A stretch of 64,000 bases of DNA from Isoetes taiwanensis (GCA_021234155.1 JAJEKV010000174.1:863466-927465); one strand, 5' to 3'. Positions 25,112 to 37,975 are shown, counted from the first letter of the stretch. Made by a program: numbers and translations. The notes: generated from the letters alone by a model not told the origin.

Positions 25112-25926
25112 TCAGCTGAAACCAAGGTAATCCTTCTCTCCCTTCAGCTGCAATTTCTTCATGCCCAAGCTCTCCTTCACATTGATGAACTTAGATCCAA
25201 CTAATGGTTTGGTAAAGCCATCAGCAAACTGATCCTCTGAGGAGCAATGAACAAGTTGAGAAGATCCCATTTGGATCTGCTCACGGACAAAACACACATA
25301 GGTGTCAATGTGTTTTGTCTTTGGGTGGTACTTAGCATCCTTGGCAAGATGGATGGTACTTGTGTTGTCGCACAATATAACAGCCGAGGATGAAGATACC
25401 TGCAGATCTGTCCACAAATGTTTAAGCCATAACAATTCCTGCATTCCAACGCTGAGTGCTTTGAATTCTGCCTCCGTGGTGCTGATTGACACTGTAGACT
25501 GTCTTTTGGACAACCATGTCAGCACGTTAGGCCCTATGAACATGACCATCCCTGTTGTGGACCTCCTGCTATCATGACAGTTAGCATGATCTACATCAAC
25601 AAAGACTTTCAGCTGGAAATCAGAGGACGTCTGATAAAAGAGACCCTTCAGATATGCCAGTAGTCTTTTAGCATCCTTCCAGTGCGACTGCCTAGGATTG
25701 CTCATAAATCTGCTCAGCACTCCCACAGCAAAAGAGATATCAGGTCTAGTGACTGCGAGAATGCCCCTACCAAGCTTCGATAGAGTGTGGGATCACACTC
25801 CTCACCATCGAAATCAAGCTAAAGCCTTATGCCTGGATCAAAAGGACTTGCCACAGCCTTGCAATCTTGCATACGATACTGCTGTAACATTTCTTTGATA
25901 TATTTCTGCTGAGAAAGATAGATGCC
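25112..25926 (-). pseudogene. Copia pol, C-terminal part (reverse transcriptase end and RNase H)
   Basis: The minus-strand frame starts at the insertion point with GIYLSQQKYIKEMLQQY. It continues through the Copia segment GVLSRFMSNPRQSHWKDAKR and RNase H motifs (DVDHANCHDSRRSTTG, STTEAEFKAL). A frameshift lies around 25730-25820. The upstream half of the same protein is at 43326-44475; the two were separated by the 17.4-kb DNA transposon. Confidence 0.88.
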
Positions 25927-25952
25927 GGGTGAAAGCATGTTGTAGTGGAACA
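25927..25952 (+). repeat. Left terminal inverted repeat of 17.4-kb transposon
   Basis: 26 bp, exact inverse of 43300-43325, preceded by the TGCC target duplication. Confidence 0.92.
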
Positions 25953-26174
25953 CCCTGGGTGTCCCCCCTGTCCCCCCTAAAAATGTGGTGGGAGATATCA
26001 AATTTGTGGTGCGATTTTAAATGTTTGTTTGGCGCCTAGTGCATGTACTGCCCGGATTCAATCATTTCTTGAACTGCAACAACCCGATTCCTACGCCACC
26101 CGTCCCATTCCAATCTCCACCGAACCGATTTCTAAACCCACGACCCACCCGCGCCTTTCCTGAAGCACACGGCT

Positions 26175-26354
26175 ATGGGGCTTAATCCGGTTGTGGATCA
26201 ATCCGGTTCATACTTTGAATCATTTAATTTGGAAGCAAATCTGCCAAAATCTCAAACCGAGAACACGGTAAGAGAAAGAGAACTCCAGAACAAGAACGGG
26301 ATCATAAAAAGGCGCCAAAGGAAAAAGACAAAAAGGAAGCTAAAGAAGAATTAG
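26175..26354 (+). CDS. Short basic ORF, possible transposase N-terminus
   Basis: ATG at 26175 opens a 59-codon frame ending in a strongly basic tail (IIKRRQRKKTKRKLKK), which looks like a nuclear localisation signal. It lies between the left TIR and the first recognisable transposase exon, on the same strand, so it may be the first exon of the transposase. No splice donor was identified with confidence. Confidence 0.35.
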   Translation: MGLNPVVDQSGSYFESFNLEANLPKSQTENTVRERELQNKNGIIKRRQRKKTKRKLKKN

Positions 26355-26739
26355 CAAAAATTGCATCAGCAGAGGGAGGATCCACCGAGCGGCCTCTACT
26401 AGGCGTCGGATGGTATTAAAATTGTTATCTTCATTTCATAGCACCACTAAAGGCTTGTCTAACAGCTGATAAGAAAGAGGTTTACTAGATTTTCTGCGAG
26501 GATGACACAATGGACAGCGTGACTTGGCTAAGATTTGAAAGATTTGCAAGCCAAGAGCATTGTGGTTAGCAACCTCGGGGCTTCCATTCAACTTGTGAAG
26601 AAGTCTAACAGCAATGCTGGTTTAGCACCAAGAGTAGTTGCCTTGCTATGGCCCAGTAAGAGGAAGCATTAATACCAAAGTGTTAATCCTGTCGCTGCTG
26701 CTCGGGGTTTTGGTAAACCGCCGGTGTTCATCCTAGGAA

Positions 26740-29390
26740 TCTTACAAAAGCAAAATTGAAGAGGGAAGAGATAGATTGCAAAGGGGGAAATGGGTTTTGT
26801 ACAAAAGAGTTAGAAGAGCGGGATGCAATTCCCAATTACGTCATAGAACTTGTGCAGCAATTTTGGACCGAAAAAAAAGAGGGTCTCTCCAAATGCAAAG
26901 GATGTTAAGTTCAGAAGATTGGAACGAAATGTAAGAGAGGATCATGCCACTCACTATCTGGAAGAATCACAGGTTATTTCATTTCTTCATCTTCACCACA
27001 TTTTTCATTGTTAATGTGGTATGTGGTTAGTGATTGCTTGTGATATGTGGTTGCTGTGGTTAGTGATTGCTTGTGGTGTGTGGTGCCTATTAATGCTGTG
27101 ATATATGATATGTGCTGCCTAGTGTGGTGAGGCACGTGGTGTGAAATAAATGCTGTCAATATATGCTTTGTGGTGCCTAGTGTGGTGAATAATATGGTGT
27201 AAAATAAATTTTGTAATATATGCTATGTGGTCCCTAGTGTGGTGAATAACATGGTGTGGTGCCTAGTGTGGTGTCTAGTGTGGTGCCTAGTGTGGTGCCC
27301 AGTGTGGTGGTGCCTAGTGTGGTGAATAATATGGTGTAAAATAAATGCTGTAATATATTCTATGTGGTGCCTAGTGTGGTGAATAACGAGGTGTAAGATG
27401 AATGTCTGTAATATATGCTATGTGGTGCCTAGTGTGGTGAAAAATATGGTGTACAATAAATTATGTAATATATGCTTTGTGGTGCCTAGTGTGGTGAATA
27501 AGGAGGTGTAAGATGAATGTCTGTAATATATGCTATGTGGTGCCTAGTGTGGTGGAAAATGTAGTGTGCAATAAATATGCTGATCACCTTGTTATCTTCC
27601 TTGCAGTTGCAATTGTTCAGGAAATTCAAGACGGAACATCCTAGTGTTATGATCAAACAGAGGATGTTTGAAAAGCTGAAACCATGGTTTGTTGTAAAAT
27701 TAAAGGACTTCAATAGTTGCTGCTGTATATACCATGTTAGAATGCAGATGCTAATAGATGGCTTCAATAGTATGAGAACTAAGCACCCAAAAAGCTGCAG
27801 CTGCACTTGTCAGCTTTGCAGGTCAGACATATATGGTGAATCTGGGGGCGTCTGAATACAAAATAAGTAGCACAAGAAGTCTGTGGCAGGGAATTTTATG
27901 TGAGAAAACTAGCTTCCAACCTTACCATAAGAGGGAATGCATTCTGGGTGAGTGTAAAGAGTGTGGGATTAAGAAGTTCCCTATCTGCCCACATGAACAA
28001 TCTAGTGATAGTGGCATGGTGAAGTGGGAATACCTAGACTATGAAAAAACTGTATTCAGAGATGGCAGCAAGAAGTCTAAGCTCGTTCACCAACACAATG
28101 AAACTGCAAGTCTTCCACTGGTGAACAAAATGTTGGAGAAGCTTCCAAAATTTCGCCAGTACAAAGAACTCCTTGATAACTTGCCTGGAGATGCTTACCT
28201 ATCCGTGGTTGACTTCGCAGAGAATTATACTTTTAAGGAGCAGAATGAAGTTCAGTCCATGCGCTGGGTCAACAACCAGATAACTATATTTGTTCAAATA
28301 ACCTATCAAAGTTGATCCAAGGGACGAACACCATTGAGAAGGAAACACACTACTATGTGCTGGGATGATAGGGAACATATCACACTTTTTGTTCAACATT
28401 GTTTTATGAAACATTTTGAGTACTTAAAGCAGAAAGGCAATGTCCCCAAACATCACTATGTATTTTCAGATGGTGCTGCATCACAATTCAAAGCAGCCAG
28501 ATCATTTTATTTTGTTGGAAGGTACAGTTGTGATACAGAGGTCAACATGATGTGGAACTTCTTTGGATCAAACCATGGAAAAGGTGAACATGATGGGAAG
28601 GCGCAGAATTGAAAAGATGGATAATGAGGTTCTAAAACTTAAACATCCCCGACATTAAACTAGATAATGCCCATGATGTGGTGAAAATTGCAGAGAAACA
28701 ATTTCAATGTGGTACATCCGAGTGGTGGATCGAAAATGGAAGAAAAGTTCGGAGATACTTCTGGGAAATAAAACCTGAGGATATCAACAGGAAAAAGGCT
28801 TGGGGTGCAGAGACAATTCCAGAAACCAGGCAAATTCATTCAGTCCATGGATTCAGAGACAGAAATCCAACACAGCTACATACCAGAAAGCTATCATGTT
28901 TTTGCAAAGCAATTGTTTGATGGAAAATGGGACATGTGTGAGAACAAATTGTATGTAGATGAATGGAACCTTAGAAGTCGTTGAACCATCCTCCAATGTT
29001 CATGCGGATGTGGAAGAGACCCAAGTCTACCGTGCCACTATACTCAACCTTGGCAAAATGTAATTTGGGGAAGCACTTAGAGAAGGAGAGACTTTGCGGT
29101 TGCTTTGACCTAAAGGGAATGAGGAGGATTCTCAGTATTTTGGATGTTGCTATGCACCAAGCCAAAATTTGAAGTTGAAAATGACTTCAGCGAACGGAAA
29201 CTTGTTTATGAGAGGTGAAACCGTTGTGGGGCATTTACTATAGAAAGAAGCCTGGTCAAAGGTGATGTATGAGTTGTTGACAAACGAGCCAAAGTCACTT
29301 GTATTCTCACCAAATTTGTGCTATCTCGAGTTCCCATGCGTGATCAAGAAAGATGCTCGAATCAAGCATGTGCTAGACCAGGCGTGATGA
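26740..29390 (+). pseudogene. DDE-type transposase of the 17.4-kb element, decayed (copy 1)
   Basis: Exon block 1 (to 26972) encodes VIELVQQFWTE...SPNAKDV...HYLEESQ with a frameshift near 26870. A 634-bp intron (GT 26973, AG 27605-27606) separates it from block 2, FEKLKPWFVVKLKDFNSCCCIYH. Further blocks have C-x2-C and CPH pairs (GECKECGIKKFPICPHE), VVDFAENYTFKEQNEVQS, HYVFSDGAASQFKAA and NFFGSNHGKGEHDG. The Asp of DFAEN, the Asp of SDG and the HGKG-x2-DG segment are likely catalytic-core positions; proteins with this pattern occur in animal transposons. Downstream, EWWIENGRKVRRYFWEI and LSCFCKAIV...KWDMCEN continue it. At least four frameshifts or stops. Confidence 0.7.
26990..27575 (+). repeat. 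Minisatellite in transposase intron, GTGGTGCCTAGT word
   Basis: Irregular tandem array of about 58-bp and shorter units built on GTGGTGCCTAGTGTGGTGAA plus an A+T-rich spacer (TAATATATGCTATGTG). At least eleven TAGTGTGGTG copies. It fills the intron between the first two transposase blocks. Confidence 0.88.
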
Positions 29391-29926
29391 GGAAAAGATT
29401 CTAGAAAACTTGCCCGAGGTTTTATCTCGATGAAGATAGCATGTCTCGATGAAGAATAGTTGAACACATTCTTACAAAAAGTTAGGAAATGATTCAGAAA
29501 TTTTGAATATATGTTGTTGTGTTTTGCCTTGTTTGGGAATAATATAAGAAACTCAATTCCATGCTCAATTGTATTTTTTTTTTTTTTTTTTGAGTGAATG
29601 GGGTTTTTCATTAATTATAGAAAAAGGTACAACATAGTGAGTGAGCCTTTATAGGTAGGCTACTCATGATAAAGCATGCAAATAAATACAAATGAAGTAG
29701 GTTTGTTGAAAGCACATAGCAATGTTTTATAATAACAAAGAGTAGTTGTGATATGTGTTGGCGTCAGCAACAGAAAGTGAGCGGCACCAATTCGCAGAAA
29801 TGATCTAGATGTTAATAAGATGCGTAGTTATATGCGAATCTGTTTTTTGTCAAAAAGGGGAGAGGTGCAAGTCAATGATGTGGAAGAGTGGGGTGATTTG
29901 TGTGGAAATGGTAGGTGTTTAGGAAT
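29391..29926. other. Unassigned stretch with T run
   Basis: A T run at 29574-29591, followed by TTGAGTGAATGGGG, could be the poly(A) end of a small minus-strand retroelement. No coding motif found. Otherwise no gene recognised. Confidence 0.3.
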
Positions 29927-30558
29927 TCATGGTGAGCTCCTGAAATTAGGGCTGAAGTATAAGAGTGTTGCCATTTCCCGGTTTAGCTCAAGAATCAATT
30001 GCCCGCATTGGTAGTGGACATCAAAATTATCAAAGTGCCATATGCATCCGCTGCACCCGTGATGATAATAGCATTCCTCGTAGTACTCAAACCATCGACT
30101 GGTCATTCTTCTGCTGTTGCTTTCCATGAACCACCATATTTGATGCATAAGATATGTGCTCTATAATTCTATAGCCCATTCTAGTTCATCATCAGGGATA
30201 TCAATTATATCTATATCTGTGATGCCCCTAATCAGGCTTTGCCCACATGTCATGAGTGTATTGAATATCGTGGTACCAATCTCCGCCGGGAACAATCTAT
30301 ATTAAGCCTTCCACCAAGTTCCAATGTCTCGCTAAGGTTCCTCATGTAATCTCCGGGAATAGTCAGATGTTTGTGGGGACTCGATTGTTGGTATTCAAAA
30401 TCGGAGGCAAATTGCTCGGTCGAGATGCTCGCCCAACCTGGTCTCGTAAATAGAGGAACCGGTACACCATTAGCATCCAATCTTGGCAGAGTTTGAGATC
30501 CTCTTTGATCCAGAGAGAGTGTATCCCAGTTTGGAGCAAAGTAGCTGAAGTGGTTCAT
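29927..30558 (-). pseudogene. Unrecognised minus-strand ORF pair in 17.4-kb element
   Basis: A 102-codon frame (30250-30558, starting MNHFSYFAPNWDTLSLDQRG) and a 73-codon frame (29927-30148, with HHGCSGCIWHFDNFDVHYQCG) lie head to tail on the minus strand, divergent from the next element end. The second has several Cys and His that could bind metal. No family recognised. They may be accessory genes of the transposon. Confidence 0.35.
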
Positions 30559-30570
30559 ATCTTTTGACCA

Positions 30571-33240
30571 TTAGAGTTTTTTTGAGGTCAAATAAGGGCC
30601 CTTACTCGATGCCGCCAAAAAGCTCAAGGCCAATGGGGGAGGCGAAGCTTGTATAGGATTTTATACCGAGCTCTAAAGTGCCTTCCGTGTGTCACCCTTA
30701 GGTAGGGTTCGCAATGCACGATGCCCGTGCCTCTTGGTGTGGGTGTACGAGGGGACAGAGACAATAATGATGCTCCCGCCCTCAATTCCTGCCCAAGGTT
30801 TTTCATTCCAAAACTTAAATGACAAATTCGTGCCAAGAGAGCTCAAATCGATATGCTCAAATCAATCTGCTTGCTCCGATTCGGTTGAAGTAAATTTGAT
30901 GAGCTTCTCTTATTAGTACATCTATTCCGCCACTCCATAATATTTTATGTATCGTTTTGTTGCTACAATGGGTAAGAAAACATACAACAAATAGTGTCAA
31001 TTCCCGGCGGAGTTAATATCAAGTATGTTACTTTGATCTGCATATGCGATTTGTTTATTTTCTTCTTTTTGAAGCCTTTTGTTACAAGCAACGAGGCAGC
31101 CATTTTCTTGTTCACGCAGTAGAAGGTCGCCTGCTTCTTCTGTTTTTATTTAGAAAAACTTAAACATGGGGTTATGTAGATTAACTGATATTCATCAGAT
31201 TGCAAAGTAGTTAAAAAATAGACTCAATGGAGAGTTTGCGAATCTCTTGTTGAATTATTTTCATATCCTCGAGATTAAGAATCCTTTTTCTCCCTCAGCG
31301 TGTATATTTAGATCTTCCTTTTCTTCGTCGCTTTTAGCCTTAAAATTTTATCTTTGAAAGTTGCACTACCGTTGGGTTTTATGATTAGTGACTGTTGTAT
31401 ACCGCTTGATTAACGTGTCTTGCATGTAGTTTTGCTTCTCTAAATCTTCCGAATAACCAACGAGGGATACTAACATGCTAAAGTGTTGTTGCTTTCGTGT
31501 ATATTGTTGTGGATAATGAGCCATTTCTAAAAGCATATAATGCTTCTTTCAATAATGTTACAAGGCTTCCCCTTTTGAACATCCAAACAAAATAGTACCC
31601 ACGGCATAATAAACGCCTCCTTTTAAGTAAAGGAAACGCGGCTTTTTATGACCGCGACCACTATAGCTTTTGTTCATTTTTTTTTTTTTCGCAAGTCTAA
31701 TTGTCCCCAAAAAATGCTCGGTAGTTTTTCATCACTTTGAGCTTCAATAAGGGCCCGAATCAAAAAGGGAAGCAGTTGATACAAAAACAGAACGCGACCC
31801 AAGCAGATAGAGGAGGCGGAAGAGTCCCGCCAGAATCCGCATCAACAAACCGCCCAAAGCATGGCTGCCCCTAAACCGACCCGCAGAGCTTGATGCACCG
31901 CCGTTGAATCTGAAGTCTCTCTCTCGCAATCATGATCCCAAATCCCAGCTTTGCTAGCCCGATCTGGTCCGGGTCTACAGAGGAGCCATTAATTGTTTAA
32001 GTGTGGAGCTAGCTCGGATCTGTAAAATTCGGCGTTTATGCAAGTTCCTCCCCCAAGAACTCTTGCCCGGGTATTCCAAACGCCATCTTCCGACCTCAAA
32101 GCTTGAATGGGCCTTACAAACTATAGAAGACAGAGAAAGATACATCAAGAAAATGGTTGCTCTTGATGGCAAGAAGCCCGCACCTAAATCTCCATGTTCA
32201 ACCCGGGCAGAGGCGGGCCCGTTTTTGGGGTTTTGTAAAACTCAAGTTCAAATGCCAATAACTTTTGCAAATGTCAAGTCCATCCACAACTCAAGCAGAT
32301 TTGGCTTAAAATCTGGACAAAAACCCTTTGCCTATGAGCTCTTGCAAAAAAAGCAGAGAAATGATAACTATTTGCATGTGCCTTACCCGGTCCAAACGCT
32401 TTTTCTTTGCCAAAGCGACCTAGCTCGATTGGCTCCCAAAAGAATCTCTTGGACGTGCTTCAATTCCAAGAACCGGTATAAGCGTGCCCAAATAAACACA
32501 AAGAATCCACCCTAAGGATTTAGCCCTCCAAATAATCAACGTAAGGCCTCGGGTTGCAAAGACACAAGGGTTTAGCCCCCAAATAGTCGCGATATGTATA
32601 GAACTCCATCACGCTTTTGCCTTCCTAAATAAACATAGACGCCATACCCAATTCTTACGCCCTGAATTTTTCGGAAGGCGAGGGATGCATCATGCCATTG
32701 GAAAACCAAAAAATGGAGGCAAACAGAGGCCCTTCTCGTCTGTAAAAGAAAGAGCCGATACCTTTGCTTAAAAAAAAAAAATATCAAACAACAGGGAAAT
32801 TTGGAGCCGATAGTCCAAGCTTGCCATTAATCCGATGGATTCCTCGACCGTTTCTCTCTTTCAAGCAACAAAACTCAGTAAAAATAAAGTGAGAGCTAGA
32901 ATGAACATGATTGATCCATTACAGGAAGCTCGATATGCTTTCGGATTTGGGGAAAGCAAAGAAGATATAAATGAACATGATTGATCCATTACCGAAGCTC
33001 GATATGCGTTTTGCCAATCCGCAAGCAGCATAGAGACTCAAACAAGGGAAATATGACCTCCCAATTCCCCCCAATTTTCCACACGATATGTTATTATTGT
33101 CTCAGAATTAATAAAGCGATTATTTAACAAGACAAAAATTATTATAGGTTTGGGATGGCTTTTTGCCCGAGGCTACTGAGTTCGGCATGCCATGTTGGCA
33201 TTTCTTAGAAGGCCCTTAATTGACCTCAAAAATCCTCTAA
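30571..33240. mobile_element. Nested 2.7-kb inverted-repeat element
   Basis: TTAGAG...TTTTTGAGGTCAA...TAAGGGCC at 30571-30606 matches, with about three mismatches in 30, the reverse complement of 33205-33240. Together they enclose 2,670 bp within the larger transposon. No target duplication is evident and no transposase is recognised inside. It may be a non-autonomous element carrying captured sequence. Confidence 0.5.
32003..32515 (+). CDS. Hypothetical 170-aa ORF inside nested element
   Basis: An open frame of 170 codons, basic overall, with a helical-looking segment (KLEWALQTIEDRERYIKKMV). It lies inside the 30571-33240 inverted-repeat element. I recognise no family. It could be host coding sequence captured by the element or a chance frame; splice signals were not decisive. 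Confidence 0.35.
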   Translation: MELARICKIRRLCKFLPQELLPGYSKRHLPTSKLEWALQTIEDRERYIKKMVALDGKKPAPKSPCSTRAEAGPFLGFCKTQVQMPITFANVKSIHNSSRFGLKSGQKPFAYELLQKKQRNDNYLHVPYPVQTLFLCQSDLARLAPKRISWTCFNSKNRYKRAQINTKNPP

Positions 33241-33370
33241 GGAGGCGTCCCTTTGAGCAGCAGGAAGGAGCATAAAATTGTGAAGGAGCGAAAGAGAATT
33301 TGAATTTAGGGCTGACGGGCCATGTAAAACTTTATTTTTTTTTGGAAAAATTAGCCATAAATTTCCACAC
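32516..33370. other. Unassigned; right end of nested element and flank
   Basis: Contains two near-copies of a segment around ATGAACATGATTGATCCATTAC (about 32902-32930 and 32970-33005). No gene recognised. Confidence 0.3.
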
Positions 33371-35260
33371 ATGTTTCACCACATGTCTCACCATTGTTTC
33401 ACTTTACTCTCTCTTCCCAGGGGCAGATCCTTCAACGGCTTTCCCGAAATGCTTTCCTTTTCCTTAATTCTCCCGGTCCCCATCAATTCCTCTCATCATC
33501 CTTTGGCTGACAGCCATACCTCTGCAAAAAAATCATTATGGGATGGCAAAATTAATGACCTCGGGCAACCCAAAAGGCAGAGGTGCTATTCTTCTTGCTC
33601 CCGACCGGTTTATAGGTTCACGGTTCTGGGTTTACTGGCTACTTCAGACATGGCCAACTTCACCTCTTGGATCCCGCAAAACGATGGCACTTTCGAATGG
33701 GACAATGTCACCAGAGAAGAAGAGCCCATGATACCTAGGCGCTGTCCCATTTTCACCCATGCACAATGGATGGACATTCTCGTGCAAATGTAATTTCTCT
33801 ATTCAACGGATGAGAATATGACCACGTAAATGTTGAAAACTCTCACCAGGAGGATGAATTGTACACCAAACCTTCCAGATCTCTCAACTTTCTCTGCTTC
33901 CACTGAAATTTTTACACACCAACATCTTTGGCCTATTCCTCCTACTATTGACCGGGATCTCGCAAAGGTTGAAACCTTTTTCGCTTAATGGCTACCAAGC
34001 CTTTTACGCTTAGATAGGTTCTCGCTTTTGTTATGATAGGTTGTTTACAGAGGAACAATTCCTTCACTTCAGGGATATGTTCTATAATCACAAGGGCTTG
34101 CAGGATGCACATGGAGAAGCTGATATTCTGTTTGGTAACACTGCACCATTATGGTTTTTTGCTTTCCCTCCAGAATGGGATGATATAGGCAAGCTGACCC
34201 GTGGCCATCGATCGGGGTGGTCATACAAGATGACGAGGAGGAGCTGGACCCTGATCTCTTTTGATAGACGACTGCGGGAATGAAAGCAAGTGTATATAAA
34301 AAAATTTTGTTGCTCATGTAATCAGAAATGTTTAATAGAAACTCGCTTGTAATCTAAAATGTAACCTTATGTAATCATTTTATATGTTTAATATAAATCT
34401 TCACTCTTCAATCTCTCAATCGCTTTTAATTGATGTGGTGAAAGGGACACACGAAAAATTACATTAAGGATGAACGAATGGGACAGAGAATCATTGGAAA
34501 TCTGTCACATCAAATGCAAGGTCAATCATTTAAAAGGTGGTCAGGCAGAAGCATTGGGGAAACCATAAATCTAGTTTTGCATGCAGATATTGGCTTATCC
34601 CAGTCCAACCATGGCGGAAGAAAACGTAAGGAGAACACGAAAGCACAAACAATTTTGCCGGTTCAAAAATGCAAATGTGATCCGGTAGGGACCTATACCG
34701 GAGCAAATAAATCAGAACAAAGGCGGATATTAGAGGAGCGAGGACCCATGAATTCGAGGTATTCTAGGCTTAAAACATAGGTTAATTCCTGATGGGCTTA
34801 AAGAATTAGAAGCCAATGCGTTGATAAAGGTTGCCTTTCTTTGTAGTAGATGTTGTTTTACATGTGATGATGTTGTTTACACGCATGCAAATCGGTGAGA
34901 CTTACCAGAGCCGGTGCGTTGTGGTGGTTCCGGGGTGGTGTATGATTCGAGGATGAGTTCTCAGCTCTTCCATGCTTGAGGAAGAGGATATGTTCATCCA
35001 ACTAAAGCAGGAAATGATCCATGCTTCAGCCATTAAAAAGTGCTCAACCGCCGATGCATGGGAGACACAACAACTGAGACAATACTTTATGAATCAGATC
35101 ATAAGTGGGAGCGTAAACGAAGCTCATGTTTTAGTGTTGCTGGATTACACCAACTATTCAAAGTAAACACTTGATGAAATCTTTGAACATACTTGAAGAA
35201 GAAGAGTTACTGATCTCACAATGCGTGATCCGATTGAGGCCCAAGAATCGTGATGTCATC
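33371..35260 (+). pseudogene. Multi-block unknown gene in 17.4-kb element
   Basis: Plus-strand blocks that look like parts of one decayed gene: 33371-33793 (MANFTSWIPQNDGTFEWDN at 33651), 34041-34283 (LHFRDMFYNHKGLQDAHGEADILFG), 34478-34780 (basic) and 34972-35250. The last is similar to the frame at 17377-17760 (QEMIHASAIKK, VLVLLDYTNYS, TLDEIF), so this C-terminal domain occurs in at least two element contexts. No known family recognised. Confidence 0.4.
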
Positions 35261-35394
35261 ATTAACCTCTTTCAAAACAAGCTCGGTTATAGTTTTCCCC
35301 GATTTTTCTGCATACTTCATTGCATAAGATGTATGAACTATTCTACCGGTATGGTAGATTTCCATATGTATTTTCTCCCTTTGAAATATAAAAC

Positions 35395-35465
35395 AACGTT
35401 TGTATCACCACGCTTTCACCACATTTTTCACCACGGCTTTGCCACCACGATTTCACCATAATCAG
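35395..35465. repeat. Short CACCAC word cluster
   Basis: CACCACGCTTTCACCACATTTTTCACCACGGC and similar repeats; the same word fills other parts of this transposon. Confidence 0.6.
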
Positions 35466-35834
35466 CCGGGGCATTGACCATTTTTGACCCAAATAGAAAA
35501 TGGAATGGCTCTCGTGATTCTGATAGTATCTTGACTGATTTTGGTGACAACAATATATGGATCCCAAATTAGGTCCCCGAATTGATATGAGGCCAAAATT
35601 CATTAAGCTCTCCGCTTTGTGCAAAGATTCTTGCAAGGCCACTAACTTTTGCTTCGTGGAATTTCACGTGGTTTTTCTTTTTCAGTTTTCTTTTGAACTC
35701 TATTTCTTTTGAACCCGAAAGCCACCCATCTCATATATTTTCCTATTTCCGAAAGCATAGTATTTCATAGTATTTTAAATTGTCGGTATACTGGTATACG
35801 CAGCCAGTAATCGAGGCCAATTTTACAAGGTAAA

Positions 35835-36290
35835 ACATCTAAGTACAAGGTATAACAAAACCAAGGTAAAACATGAAAAGTACAAGGCACAAATTGGAAT
35901 TAGAAAAAAGACACAAGGCACAAATTTACACAAGGCACAAGGTATAACAAAACCACAAATTTTACGAAGGTATTACAAAACCAATTTCAAAGGTACAAGG
36001 TATTAAAGGATAGGCACAAGGTATTACAAAACCAATTGATTAAAACAGAAAAACAAAACCAGAAATTTTCAAAAGGCACAAGGCCATCATATATTACAAT
36101 AGGCACTAAGGCGTGGAGTTATGGTATTACCTAAGACAACCATTACATTTCAAAGGCACTAAGGCTGTTTCATGATGGGTCATTACAAAGAAAAGGCACT
36201 AAAGGCCATTACAAAGAAAGGCACTCACGCCTATAGCACCGCTTTTTAAAAAATTACAAAGGCATAAAAAGGCCTGTTTCTCAAGAACTT
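35835..36290. repeat. AAGGCACAAGG / GGTATTACAAAACC word array
   Basis: About 450 bp made largely of irregularly spaced AAGGCACAAGGT, AAGGCACTAAGG and GGTATTACAAAACC units. It ends near an A run (about 36295-36324). No coding capacity. Confidence 0.75.
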
Positions 36291-36293
36291 GAT

Positions 36294-36325
<32 letters not shown>

Positions 36326-36514
36326 CAAAACATGTCTTCATGAGCTGTCAGGGACTTCAAGCTTCATCCAGAAGAAAAGTTCGAGGAAAGTTAGAAAGCT
36401 CTATGGGAAAGAAAAGCAAAAAAAATGATATTGCATCACGACTTACTCTCTAGCCAATTTTGAAATTCAAAAAATTTTGCTTCTTCTTCCGGGTCCGGTC
36501 TTCTTCTTCATCGG

Positions 36515-36781
36515 TTGTCTCAGATTCGCCCTCGCACCTCATCTTCAATCATACGGGCCGCTTCCGAAGAATCCACGCCGAGGAGGAATCAATTTGAAGA
36601 ATCCACCTCTTCCAAAGCTCTAAAGAGAGTATTCAAAGTTGCCGGAATCGAGCCGCCAGATTCGCCGCCGCCGGTCGGGGCTTTCAAATGTAATTGGTCT
36701 CGACAATTTCTTCAAGGTCTTCTTTGGGCTCATGCAAAGGAATTATCAAGAACCTATGCCATAACTCGCGAAGAGCTCTAG
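36515..36781 (+). CDS. Hypothetical Ser/Pro-rich ORF
   Basis: An 88-codon frame starting MSQIRPRTSSSIIRAASEES with a Pro-rich centre (PPDSPPPVG). No domain recognised. It stands alone between repeat arrays and may be a captured exon or chance. Confidence 0.25.
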   Translation: MSQIRPRTSSSIIRAASEESTPRRNQFEESTSSKALKRVFKVAGIEPPDSPPPVGAFKCNWSRQFLQGLLWAHAKELSRTYAITREEL

Positions 36782-37049
36782 CAAAGGTAAGGAAATTAAG
36801 GACCGGTGCTTGGAAGGGCCAGGGGCAGGGGAAGCAGAGCGGAGTGGAGTGGAGCGGAAATAGCCCGGCCGCATTCTCGCTTTGGGAGAATTGGACGATG
36901 CTTCTCCTCACTCCACCATAGCCTATAAAGGCCGACGGAAATTAATTTCAGAGGCGTGGATTTTAGGATTTCGCACCATTAGTATCTTAATCGTAATGAT
37001 TTGGTAGGATACGAATAATTACCTCGTAATGACCATAATTTTATTTTCT

Positions 37050-37158
<109 letters not shown>

Positions 37159-37312
37159 ATATATATATATATCTATCTATCCTGAAATGGCCATTCTTTT
37201 TTGGACACCAATCATATTATGTTGGCTTGGCACTTGTTTAGTAATTTTAGTTATAATTAGCTAGTGTAAATTGATTGTTGACTTCAATTGTTGACTTACG
37301 CTTCACCAAACA

Positions 37313-37975
37313 TGTTGGTCAATGAAACATGTAAAGGCTCAAGCATGCCAAGGTGGCTCAAATATGCCACCTAGGCTCCAACATGCCAAGGTGGCTCAAA
37401 CATGCCACCTAGGCTCCAAACATGCCACGTAAGCTCCAACATGCCACCTATGATTCACCACATGATTCACCACATGATTCACCAAATGCACCACATGATC
37501 CACCACATGCACCATTTGCATCACCAAACATGTTGGTCAATGAAAGTCAAACATGTAACAAAGGTCATGTAAAGGCTCAAACATGCCAAGGTGGCTCAAA
37601 TATGCCACCTAGGTCCAACATGCCACGTAAGCTCAACATGCCACCTATGATTCACCACATGATACACCACATGATTCACCAAATGCACCACATGATCCAC
37701 CACATGCACCATTTGCATCACCAAACATGTTGGTCAATGAAAGTCAAACATGTAACAATGGTCATGTAAAGTTCAAGCATGCCAAGGTGGCTCAAATATG
37801 CCACCTAGGTTCCAACATGCCAAGGTGGCTCAAACATGCCACCTAGGCTCCAACATGCCACGTGAAGCTCCAACATGCCACCTATGATTCACCACATGAT
37901 TCACCACATGGTTCACCAAATGCACCACATGATTCACCACATGCACCATTTGCATCACCACATCTATCTTACATG
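37313..37975. repeat. Three-copy long tandem repeat of CATGCCAC and CACCACATG words
   Basis: Roughly 210-240-bp units repeat three times. Each contains CAACATGCCACCTAGG-type words, then a run of CACCACATGATTCACC words, then CACCAAACATGTTGGTCAATGAAAG. The CACCACATG word is shared with the other arrays of this transposon. Confidence 0.85.

Noticed and set aside
26990-27575. CRISPR-like array
   Set aside because: Repeat and spacer lengths vary, spacers are themselves similar, and the sequence is a plant transposon intron, so it is a minisatellite.
37422-37769. 115-aa ORF rich in His and Met
   Set aside because: It is a translation of the CACCACATG tandem repeat.
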